A DNA stretch of 64,000 nucleotides, taken from contig OX421963.1 in NCBI GenBank assembly GCA_949128115.1, forward strand, positions 36,191,979 to 36,255,978. Reading direction: 5' to 3'. This stretch comes from Anaspis maculata. Taxonomy: Eukaryota; Arthropoda; Insecta; Coleoptera; Scraptiidae. Both the position numbers and the translations under genes were made by a program. Below the pieces are notes generated by a model. It searched no databases. It had not been told where the DNA came from and saw only the letters and a list, made by a program, of their open reading frames with translations. Shown here piece by piece: positions 46,101 through 55,800 of this stretch (position 1 is its first letter; each line of letters opens with the position of its first letter).

Positions 46101-46682
46101 GCCGAGCAAAACGCCCACAAAAAAGATTCTGACCCGCGCGAAGTGCTTCTGGCCATGCACGGCTACGTCAAGAACTTTTTCGGGTGCACCCATTGCAGCC
46201 AGCACTTTCAAGAGATGGCCGTCAAGCTCGACCTTCACAACGTCTCCTCGCACGACGGCTCCATCCTCTGGCTGTGGATGGCTCACAATCAGGTCAACAA
46301 GCGCCTGGCCGGCGACGCCACCGAGGATCCCGAGTACCCCAAGTACCAGTTCCCTTCGGCCGAGCGCTGCCCTGCGTGCAAGAACAAAGACGGCACCTGG
46401 AACTTCGCCGAAGTTCTCAAGTACATCAAGCACATGTACGCCGCTATCAACGTGAGGTACATCGGCTCCGATACGAGGATCCTCCACATGGGCTTGGAAG
46501 GCGACGGGGACACCGCCGGCCAAACCTCGGAGACCTCTTCGGTTTTCAAAGCGCTTGACATGAGTATGTGCTTTATATTATATGTATCTTGTTTTGCATT
46601 ACTGGCTGTACTAATACGTATCTTTCTGAAGCGGGGGTATAGGAAAAAACCGTACGTGCACGACCTCTTGGGTAAGGTGTGA
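36080..46682 (+). CDS. QSOX: Quiescin sulfhydryl oxidase (QSOX), whole gene
   Basis: Two exons, 36080-37154 and 45817-46682, join in frame (1,941 nt, 646 residues). The order is that of metazoan QSOX: signal peptide, thioredoxin with CGFC, second thioredoxin fold, helical spacer, FAD-binding Erv/ALR domain and a C-terminal membrane anchor. QSOX oxidises thiols of unfolded secretory proteins to disulfides, passing electrons from the thioredoxin CxxC to the Erv CxxC and FAD, then to oxygen to make peroxide. It works in the ER/Golgi or is secreted. The single 8.66-kb intron separates the two catalytic modules almost exactly and is packed with transposons. Exon 2 uses visibly more G/C-ending codons than exon 1. 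Confidence 0.93.
37178..37711 (-). mobile_element. Solo LTR with minus-strand TATA and heat-shock-like motifs
   Basis: 534 bp beginning TGTTACG and ending CGTAACA, the inverted TG..CA ends of an LTR retrotransposon. Read on the minus strand it has LTR order: an upstream region with TTC/GAA arrays, TATATAAA (37374-37367), then AATAAA (37242-37237) ~130 bp later. No gag, pol or second LTR is nearby, so this is a solo LTR. Two arrays match heat-shock elements with 5-bp phasing: TTCtcGAAtgTTC at 37390-37402, and TTC-GAA-gTC-GAA at 37591-37608. No clear target duplication is visible in the AT-repeat target. Confidence 0.65.
37973..38306. mobile_element. 334-bp hairpin MITE with TTAAGGACGGAGT ends
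   Basis: TTAAGGACGGAGT at 37973 and ACTCCGTCCTTAA to 38306 are inverted. The arms pair through GATGTACTTTGGTTTGAGCC and GGCTCAAACCAAAGTACATC up to a short loop. TTAA at both ends could be a piggyBac-type target duplication or part of the TIR. It is the same family as the outer layer of 39243-43913. Confidence 0.82.
38641..39225. mobile_element. 585-bp fold-back, TACAGGGTGTTT ends
   Basis: TACAGGGTGTTTCAG on the left and AAACACCCTGTA on the right bound ~270-bp arms, with TTAATCGATCAAACTTTGGGA pairing with its complement near 39194. Internal TACAGGGTGTC/GACACCCTGTA copies (38750 and 39105) suggest one element inside another. TA flanks fit a Tc1/mariner-type MITE. Confidence 0.78.
39877..40042. 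mobile_element. 166-bp MITE in the left arm only
   Basis: AGGTGCGTTCAGTCAGC and its complement GCTGACTGAACGCACCT bound a hairpin. Flanks are TTA on the left and TCA on the right. The other arm of the host fold-back (near 43165) has the empty site GACTTAATCAGTTA (minus strand). A TTA-like 3-bp duplication is compatible with PIF/Harbinger. It arose after the fold-back arms. Confidence 0.75.
40445..40990 (-). pseudogene. LINE reverse-transcriptase C-terminal fragment with 3' UTR
   Basis: The minus frame 40985-40665 reads MLYVRDHQLES, THRYEIRNREDIHLKFLRLSR and YGVKFFNSIPSTVRT, ending FKKIIRE. This is the conserved tail of insect LINE ORF2, the same family type as the fragment at 11851-12157 but a different element. 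The palm domain is missing. The 3' UTR seems to end near 40445. It lies in the loop of the 4.36-kb fold-back. Confidence 0.65.
40993..42832. mobile_element. 1.84-kb fold-back nested at the core
   Basis: GGCCGTGTGCAGCTTCGTGAAG at the left pairs with CTTCACGAAGCTGCACACGGC at the right. The arms run to about 41470 and from about 42370, through GGTGGAGGCGCCAAAATGGG and its complement. The loop carries two or three related units containing GGGCGCCAT and CAAAGATACGAAGTGGAAAA. A shorter relative is at 55055-55390. The 125-codon frame at 42410-42787 arises only from the arm. Confidence 0.78.
43914..45493 (+). other. Remaining QSOX intron, nothing recognised
   Basis: AT-rich intron sequence. The minus frame 44730-45029 shows no domain. 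No repeat boundaries were detected. Confidence 0.4.
45494..45561 (+). mobile_element. 68-bp retroposon tail with 15-bp target duplication
   Basis: A short insert GTTTATAAACGAAACG... ending in AATAAAA and TTTA repeats is flanked by perfect direct repeats TAATTCGAGATTTCC at 45479-45493 and 45562-45576. The 15-bp duplication plus 3' simple repeat show target-primed insertion of the extreme 3' end of a LINE or SINE. Confidence 0.8.
45817..46682 (+). CDS. QSOX: QSOX exon 2: Erv/ALR FAD domain and membrane anchor
   Basis: Acceptor TTCTAG at 45811-45816; the exon encodes residues 359-646. Erv/ALR features: RQWLGCKGS with C428, RGYPCGLW with C440 and FH, the redox CxxC FFGCTHC (C482, C485), HDGSILWLWMAHNQVNKRL for FAD binding, and the C-terminal CPAC (C543, C546). 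A hydrophobic segment at ~609-628 (CFILYVSCFALLAVLIRIF) and a basic tail end the protein, so it is membrane-anchored. Stop TGA at 46680-46682. All catalytic cysteines are present. Confidence 0.94.
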
Positions 46683-48853
46683 GGATAAAAGGTGTCGGCT
46701 GCACCCAGGATCTTTTGATTGGCTGATGGTTGGCATCTCTTGTGCTGTTCTCTCCCTATGTACATCACCGTGTGACTGTGTTGTTGCGTAACCTAGTGTT
46801 TTATTTATCTTGTTGTTGTTGTTTTTTTTTGCTTATAACATCTCAGGACTTCAATATTTGAGTTTATTCATACTTTTATTTCAAGCCGTGAGATTTTGGG
46901 CGCTTTATTAAAATCGAGTGCGCTGAATAATTCTGTGAATATTGAGATATTAGTTAATTAAAATATCAATTCTGATGGTTACTTTTGTCAAATATCTCAC
47001 TAAACGGCCTTATTGCGGTAGCCATTGAAGTGTTTCCAATGGAATTGTGATCAAGGTGAATTTCCAATTAGACAAATTGTTACAATAGGTTATTCACTCA
47101 TTTATTAATATTGTCTTCGTAAGAAGAATCACCGTAATGAGGGCGTGAATGAAAATGTTCGATATGGTTATTGCAAAGACATTATTATGAAAACAATGTG
47201 CTCAAGTTGGAAGTACGATCAACGATGGAAGCTAAAAGAAAGGTCAATTGGCAGACTGAAGTAACAGCTCTGTGATAAAAGAATAACACCTATAAACATG
47301 TAGAATAAGCAGCAATAATATAGTTTTGATGGCAAGACCTGGAAACATGTTCGCGTTTATAATATAGGCAATACTTAATCATATCAGCAGAATTTATTTT
47401 CTTTGAACAATTTCTTTATAGCAAGAAGGAGGTTCAAGGATGGATGACCGACCAAAGCTCTTCTATTTTACGCATAAGTATCTGCGTGAACATGCTTTTC
47501 AGTTCACTACTAAAAATAACAGTGGCGTGACTTTTAGCTTTTTTTCGTTGGTTCAAGCTTTTACTTGAACACGCCTTTAACTTTTGGGTCTTTTGTTTTT
47601 CAACTTTTAATCGTAAATCTCTTATTGGTGCTATTGGGTTGAAGTTGTGTAAATATTGTTGGTATTCGGAGTTTAATGTTTTTGCTGTACCTACATTTTA
47701 TTAACATGAACTTGGCATTTGTGATTCCAGTTTTTTATTAACCAAAGATTTATAGAACTATGATGTATAGATAACGTGTATATTTTTTAAGATAAAACAT
47801 TAATGATATGTATCCAAGGTATTCGCTAATCTTGAAACATGCAAGAAGAATTAAACCATTATCATTATTATTACTGTTTTAAATTTTTTTAAATCATTCG
47901 AATCTCGGAAATTGGTCTTAGCTTGAATATATTCTACTATGTGAAAGATGTGAAGTAACGTCGTTGCAGCCCGGAATTCTTTGAGCTTGTCTCCCGGATG
48001 CTGTCCTATTGGCCATCTCCCAATAGGAGAATCATAAAATACTTGTACTGGAAAATCAGAATTCTCATAATAAAATTAGTAAATGAGAATAAGTTCATGT
48101 TCAGTTTGTCTCGGTCTGTCATAGTGGGCGTTATGTAGGCAGTACGCGAAGTCGAGCCTCTCTTTAGTTGGCATAGTTCCGCGGCTTTTGTAAGTTCGGT
48201 GGCACTGTAGTAGAGATAGCTACGAGAGTCAAGTCAGCTCATTTTGAGAATATTTATGGATTTGGTAGACCTAGAAATAGTAAACTAAGACCACTTTTCC
48301 TGGCATTTCAAATTTTGTACATTTCTAGATAAGTGTATTTAACTCTTGACTACCCATGAGTAAAATTTACAGCGACTTTGGAGTTTGTTATGAAAAAGTA
48401 CCTAGTGATGACTGATGTATTTTATAATAACTATTTAGATTTTTATATTTACATATTATTATTAAGGATACAGTTTTTGCAATTTTATATTTTATTTCAC
48501 ATGCATTTGCCCCTTTTTATTGTTAAACATAGGTAGGTAATTAGGTTCATAAATTATTTACGTAGGAACTGAAATTTATTTATAATAATGAAATATTGAA
48601 AAAAATAAACACTTTACCCAAGCATCTTTTTGTTCGCATTTCACTGAGAAACATTGATTTCGCTCGTGTCGGGCCTAATCAAAACAGCATTATTATCATC
48701 ACAAAGTTATCAATCTGCAAACTGGTTAGACGCCATCCTATCCTTCATCCTCCAGACCCCTGGACTCCTCCATATATACATCCTAAAAGCTTACCATTCT
48801 GAAAAGGACGGTAGAGATTAGAGAACACTAGAATGTTCATAGAATACTTATTA
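46683..48853 (+). other. QSOX 3' UTR and intergenic region
   Basis: AT-rich sequence after the QSOX stop. No second gene was recognised. The short frame at 48596-48802 has no domain. The end of the UTR cannot be fixed by eye. Confidence 0.45.
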
Positions 48854-50470
48854 TAGTCCAGTCAAAATAGGTTTTAACCGGAAATAAATTCGGAAGTTGA
48901 CGAAATTTGGTGGATCGATGCAGAATTCAACGTGAAATAACATACTGAAATTCCCAAAAATTCCAAGGCTTGGCTTTTTTTCTAGGACCAATAAAAGAGC
49001 GCCATCCTTGAAAATGTTCGATTTTTACTGAATAACTCGTAAACTACTACCTTTAGAACATAAAAACCAGCAAAGCAAATGTAGCCTGTTAAATTCTCAA
49101 GAGATCAGTGTTAAATTCATCACTTTGTGGTCAATAGTCTCTGAGATACAGCGTCTGCTAGAACTCAGTGAAAATTACTCAAAATTTATTTCCGGATTTT
49201 ACGTAACAATTTGCATAGTGTCAGTTCCGGGGCTGTAACGTGGACAGCAAATGTGCGGATTTCAGGGTGTTTTACGTTTTTGGAAAGCCAATTCAAAATT
49301 CGATATCACACTTTTGTCTAGAAGTCGCCAATTCCAAAATGGTACTTTTCCTCGACCTTTGAAATCTCTACTTGAAGTCCCGAAGAATCCTCAAAAATCG
49401 ATGATTTTCAAACCATGCCATTTGCTTCATTTTTCAAGTATGGAAAAACCACCTGGAGAATATGTGAAGGATTGAATACCAAAATAATAACATGTTTCAG
49501 AATCTTTTTTTTAGTGATGGTTTCTGAGGTATATGGGAACCTATTTGGAAAAAAAATTGGTAGTTCGGACACTAACTGCTGAATACTGTACGGACCTTGC
49601 ATTTTAGGTGTAAGATGCCACTTGGCAGACGTGGAAAGTACATTATTAGTATGTTCACTACGTCTGTTAAGTGCCATTTTGTATCATCAAATGCAAGGTC
49701 CGTACAGTATTCAGCAGTTAGTGTCCGGACTACCTATCTTTTTTCTCCAAATAGGTCGTTTTAGTCTTTCAATCCATATACCTCAGGAACCATCACTAGA
49801 AAAAAGATTCTGAAACATGCTGTTTTTATTGGTATTCAATCCCTCACATATTCCCTAGATGGTTTCTCCATACTTGAAAAATAAAGCAAATGGCATGGTT
49901 TAAAAAAAAAATAGATTTTTGGAGATTCTTCGGGACTTTAAGCATATATTTCAAAGGACGAGGAAAAGTACCATTCTGAAGTTGGCGACTTCTAGACAAA
50001 AGTGTGATACCGAATGTTGAATTGGCTTTCCAAAAATGTGAAACACACTGAAATCCGCACATTTGCTGTAGACGTTACAGCCTCTGAACTGACACTATGC
50101 AAATTGTTACGTAAAATCCGGAAATAAATTTTGAGTCATTTTCACTGAGTTCTAGCAGACGCTGTATCTCAGAGACTATTGACCACAAAGTGATGAATTT
50201 AACACTGATCTCTTGAGAATACAACGGGCTACATTTTCTTAGCAGGTATTAGTGTTCTAAAGGTAATAGTTCACAAGTTATTCAGAAAAAATCGAAAATT
50301 TTCAAGGATGGCGCTCTTTTATTGGTTCTAAAAAAAAATCCAAGCCTTGGAATCATCAGGAATTTCAGTATGTTATTCTACGTTAAATTCTGCATCGATC
50401 CACCAAATTTTGTCAACTTACGAATTTATTTCCGGTTTGGCCAGATTTTTGCTTAATTTGACTGGACTAT
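48854..50470. mobile_element. 1.6-kb near-complete palindrome
   Basis: TAGTCCAGTCAAA at 48854 and TTTGACTGGACTA to 50470 bound two arms of about 790 bp that meet near 49650 with almost no loop. Matching blocks include TTATTTCCGGATTTTACGTA against TACGTAAAATCCGGAAATAA and GGTCCGTACAGTATTCAGCA against its complement near 49590. Arms differ at scattered bases and small indels. No coding region. Borders TA..TA suggest a Tc1/mariner-type non-autonomous element. Confidence 0.82.
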
Positions 50471-52690
50471 TAGGTGGAATTTCATAGGCTCAAAATAATT
50501 GGCCTCTTCCTATTCTCTCATTGGCATACAGATAACTTATTCACCTAACGATAGATTCGCTCTTACTACACCTCTTTCTTTGTGTCCTTACATCACGTTA
50601 GAATCAGCATAAAAAGACCATTGATACTGATTTCTTAGGATATTTTAACGACAAACCGAGAAGCACTCATTTCTAACACCGAGTGCGCGCTTCTTTCTTT
50701 TGCAAAAAGGAACTCGGCACATACCGCACATACCTATGGAGTACCTAAGAGTTATTGAATCAGCACACTTTATTTTTTTGTTTCAATCTTATACCGTTGT
50801 GTATCCCTCAACAAAAAAGAAGAGGATTTAAAACCATTTGAAATCGTTGGAGAATTTACGATTTACGCTCTTGAAACTGGACAACCCAAGAGACATTACT
50901 GGAGGAAAAAGGTGCCACTCAAGAATGGTGGTTCCACCTTCTTGTATTTCTACACGATATTCACTCACCCCCTGGTTCAGCCAACGAACTCGAGAGAACC
51001 CAATCAGTTTGGCCTGCAAGTGCATGCTGCGCTAGCCCTTGGAGTGAGAAGGAGTGGCAGAGCGAAGACAAGTAGGACGACAGCAAGACGACGACATGAG
51101 GCAAGGACTCAACTAATTAATGAAATATTTATAAAGACAAAGGCAAAAGTCGTATTTTCGCAATTACCTAATTCGAATTTGGCAAAACTAACTCACTATC
51201 CCTGGGTTCTGGGTTGCACCAACACTCAATTATTATACTTAATACGAGATTAGTGAAATTTCTTTTGGCCAGTACTTGTTTGTAAATAATAGATAATCTA
51301 GTTTCTCAAAAGAAAATGATCTAATGATTGATTAGCTGAAGATTTTATGCATTTTTCATGCTCAACCTACTAGGATTGGCCAGATTGAAATCTATTTAAT
51401 CTTTGAGAGGACAAAAGGACAAAAATCAAGCAAAAGCAATTGCTTAATCTTTATTCATAAGGCCCATTGCGTTTGTTGTAGTTGCTTTTATTCAACCTTA
51501 TTAACCTGGATCCACACCCCAGTCTCACACACACTCCCTGTAGGTGAAGCCGAGAGCTGGAGTACATCGCGCCAAAAGATATCCGCGGTAGTTAACTTGT
51601 TCAACTTTGGTATCTACCTAAAACCATAAATAGTCATCTACTATCAACAAATTCTGTAAAAGCGCTCTTCATTGTTAATTGGTATCACTTACTGCCCTTT
51701 GTTCCACAAAACCACTTCATTCAAGATTTATACATTTTCCGGGGTCCCACTAAAACGCTGGTCCTGGTCAGCAGCATTCGCATGTATTTCGGGTCGTCCT
51801 GTAACACGTTTTGCATACTGTCACTGACAGCAACTTTTTGACGACCCTGGAGGACCACAACTATGACCTATCAACGCTCCAAGAAGGTGACACAGCAGTC
51901 GAAGATAAGCCGACCCGCAAGTATTTTCCACACTGTCGCGGACAGAAGCTGTTGCGAGGACCAGGAGGCTTGAAGCACCTCAATCCACCTTTCCCATTGA
52001 GGAAATCACTTGCGCGCATAACTGTGAGCGCAGTTTCCGCTAGTACAGACGGCTACTACAGAGCGCCTGTTGTGCCCTCACAGGGATGCGGGATCCTGGG
52101 ATGTTCTTATGGGAAAGGTGGATTGTAACCTGAAGATGTTCCAAGACAATGACAGCAGACAAGGATAACAGACCTGACCTGACCTGCACACTGGCTGGCC
52201 TGCAAATTATTAGGTCCACAGACATTTTCCTATGGATAATAAGAGGTGGTTCTAAAGAGTTGAAAATACACCAAAAACAGCCACATTTTCAATAATATTC
52301 TTTAATAAAGGCATATTTTACATAATTTACACAAACATATAAAATTCGAGGTGTAGGTATAAGTAATATATGGGTCTCAGATAGTATAGGTAGGTATGTA
52401 ATGTAATAATTAAGTACCTACCTACAGTAGGTACCTATGTATAAAAAGAATGTAGTAATCAACATTTAAAAACGACGTATCCGTAATAGGATCCCTGAAT
52501 ATAATACATCCACATACTTTTGTAGGGAAAGAACTTTAGGTGTCTTTGGAAAAATGAACACAGTGAAAGTTAAAAAGTCCATAGTGAAATAGGTACTTAC
52601 AATCACACAACATTCCACCGCATTGGGTAGTTGATACAAAAAATAGACATTTCACATCGATACACATCTTTAATATTACCGCTTTAGTAT
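50471..52690. other. Intergenic region; GC-richer stretch at 51800-52200
   Basis: No host gene is supported. Overlapping open frames at 50828-51253 on both strands have no known domain. The 105-codon frame at 51811-52128 lies in a GC-richer stretch than its surroundings and may be part of an unrecognised retroposon. Simple TAGGTA repeats occur near 52370-52440. Confidence 0.4.
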
Positions 52691-52696
52691 TTTATT
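52691..52696 (-). terminator. Candidate flotillin-1 poly(A) signal
   Basis: TTTATT on the plus strand is AATAAA on the minus strand, about 195 bp after the flotillin stop codon. It is a sensible position but is not verified by any transcript. Confidence 0.4.
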
Positions 52697-52891
52697 TTAA
52701 GGCTTGACTGAATATCGAAAATAACCATTCGCTAAGCTAGATAAGAATATAGAAATTGCTTTAAATGCATATACAAAATGTGGTTTTTAAATACATTTGC
52801 AGGGAAGGTTGGACCCTGTGCCCCACAAGGCGTGAACCTATGCAGCATGGACGTTCTGAAAGGAAAATTTTGTGATAGAAAATCACAAAAA

Positions 52892-55800
52892 TCACTTCGC
52901 CTTCGCCATTACCTTAGCAATGTCAACACCAGTCAAGGTCTTCACCAATAGGGGGACTTTGTTGACGATTTCAAGCACTTCACCAGTGAGCTTGGCTGCG
53001 CCTACGTCACCCGATCCAGTAGACACCATGGTGATTTTCTTTGCTTGTGACAGAGGAGCTGCCACTTCAGCAGCCACCTGGAAAATACATTTTTCATTAA
53101 ATAAATGAATAAATGTTTCTCTCCCTATCGGCTCGCACAGGCCATTGGAAATTTGCCTTTATTAATTGCTACATGTTATCTTGAAAAATTGCAAATTTGA
53201 ACAAATACAAACACCCAAACTTTCCCCGGGAATCGAACCCGGAGTTCCCGTGGCCCCAGGCACTCAGGCAGCCACTCAACTACCTGCGCCACGAGGCCGT
53301 CGTGAGGTTTTCTTTTTAAAACTCTTATTGCGAATTCACTTCAATCGCGAACGTTTCTAGTTTTCAAGAAAAAGACAGACACGAACCTTGGGCAAGACAT
53401 CTAAGAACATGTCGATCATGGCGGCTTCTTTGTACTCCTTCCAAGCTTCGGCTTTTTTGGCCATCTGCTCGGCCTCAGCCTTGGCCTTGGCTTCGATGGC
53501 GAAGGCTTCGGCTTCGCCCTTGAGTTTCAGCGCTTCCGCTTCTGCTTCGGCCTCGAGGACGATCCTGTTGTGGTTGGCTTCGGCCAACTTCTCCAGACGG
53601 AACTTCTCGGCTTCGGCGGGTCTGCGCACGGTAGCTTCCAGTTCGCGCTCCCTTCTGGCTATTTCTTGTTCCTGAACGTTGATCTGTTGTGTTCTTTCTA
53701 CGACCTAATAAAGAAAAAGAAAAAAACTGATGAAGTATAATGAAAGTAGAATACTCTGCAATGTGTGTCCGATAGACGAGAGGCGAATATGCGGAATACA
53801 AAGATAGGTACCTAGAGGTTGTTTGAACAGAGAAGAGTCATCAGTTTAATTTTGCGACAATTGGCAATACAGGTTTTCTAAATTGAGCATCGTTTTTTAG
53901 TCTGTGTCGTCGTATTCCGAGAATTCTTTATCTGAGAACCGTCTCTAGTTTTTTTTTATGAAATCTGAAATTTGATGCCCCAACAATTTCATCGTCGTCG
54001 TCATCTCTCTTTTCAGAAAACCTAAATAATGGTCAACAATGATATCTACTATGAAAAAATACCTATCAATGAAAAAATCTGATTGGTTCTGCGGAACGTT
54101 GATTTTCAGTAACAGATAATAACGGCCAGTAGCCTCTTCTCAGTTGAGGTATGAACGACAAAATGTGCTGATTCTTACTTGGATCTGCATCTGTTCTTCT
54201 TTGATGCGTTGCTTGGTCTTGGCGGCTTGCAGCTCGTAGGCCATTTCGGCTTCGGCGCTCTTGGTCTGGACTTCGACGTCGTAGGCTGCCTTTTTAAGTT
54301 CGAAGTCGCGTCTGGCCTTGGCGATCTCGGTGTCGTTAAGGAAGACGGAAGCCATGCGCTGTTCCTCGGCGATGGCCTCCTTGATCTGGGCGTCGCAGCG
54401 CGCCTCGGCTTCGCCTATGCGGGCGTCGCGTTTGACCTCGGCCGTTCTGGCCATGCCGAGGCTCTTGAGGTAGCCCTGTACGGAGCGCCGCAGGTTAGCA
54501 AACAAAGGTGCTGACGACACAATGTGGGCGGCCGAAATCAAATAACCAAGCGGGTGTTAATAACAGTGCCAATATGCGGCGACGACCACCACCGTTCTGT
54601 CTTACGAAAACGTCACACTTTTTGGTTTCGTCAATAGAGGTATCAGGGAAATACACTGACACGGCAATACTGCTGAAAACTACCACGTTTTGCTTTTGTA
54701 GGGTGTTTTTTTTCCAGGGTCACCTATTTATCGTAAGTACCTACTTATATTTAGTAGCCGTTTGGGTTCTGGATTCTGGATTAAGTGGGGGGAAGTGATG
54801 GAACATAGTTCCATCCGGCACGTAGGCTTCACTTTTGGGCCCATTATATCATCTCCATTCTCCCCAATGTTGCGTTTTATGGGTTAAATGGTAGAACAGC
54901 TGGAGTTCTCGACTCCAAGCTGAATTTCGCCCCATCGGCGTCGTTAGACAATAAAGACCCTTTATTATCATTATTATCATTGTTTCAGTCCGGGGGCATA
55001 GAATCAAAAAAGACTTCGCCATGTGCGACTAAGTGAAGATAATTATATGCAGATAATTCAATCGATTCCTGGACCATCAAGGATCATAAAAAATTATGGT
55101 GGAACATTGACATCTGCTGAAGGCAAATATGGTGGAGGCGCCAATGTGGGCTCCGTCTGGTAAGTAATAAGAAGTTGGCTGTAGGTACCTCGTTTGTTTT
55201 TCAACAGATTTCAACACAACAAAATGACGTTTCAAGTGTTTGGAATCCGTTGAGAAACAAACAAGGTACAGTACCTACCTTCTGGTGGGTATAGCAAACC
55301 AGTTTCCTATTACCGGATGGAGCACATTTTGGCGCCTCCGCCATATTTGCCTACTACCTCACTACTGGGGTAGATTAGGCCAAATGCATATATTTTTTGA
55401 GACGATAAAAAAACCAGATCAACCATTTTTTAGAACCATGACTTCTTTTACTTTTTGTAGCTTAGGTATTGAGGTTCATATTGGCACTGAAAGAACTTGT
55501 TTTTTGCACAACACTTTTTCGTTTTGTTGGAAAAAGTCATAAGTAGCTGAATCCTCCACCTTCTCCCCTAGGCACCTACCAATAATTTGGAGTTGAAGTA
55601 TATACACTATTTTTGCTGCTGAAACCTGGTGTGAATCTAATACGTTGCTACGTAAAGAATACCCACTTATAGCATAACTACGTTTACCCCCGGTTGCACC
55701 AAAGAATTTAATCATGTAATAGCTAATTGAGGATTTTTCCCTGGTGAATTCTAGACTCCTAAAAATATTGGATCTTGAACGTGGCTGGGAAATTTGGTGG

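Noticed and set aside
46002..46523. 173-codon minus frame opposite QSOX exon 2
   Set aside because: Shadow of a GC-rich coding exon on the other strand; the plus frame carries the conserved Erv/ALR cysteines.
51811..52128. 105-codon frame in a GC-richer stretch
   Set aside because: Could be a retroposon or gag-like relic, but no motif was recognised; kept only as a note in the intergenic entry.
53224..53299. Functional tRNA gene
   Set aside because: A and B boxes are present, but the acceptor ends do not pair and the anticodon arm is not normal.
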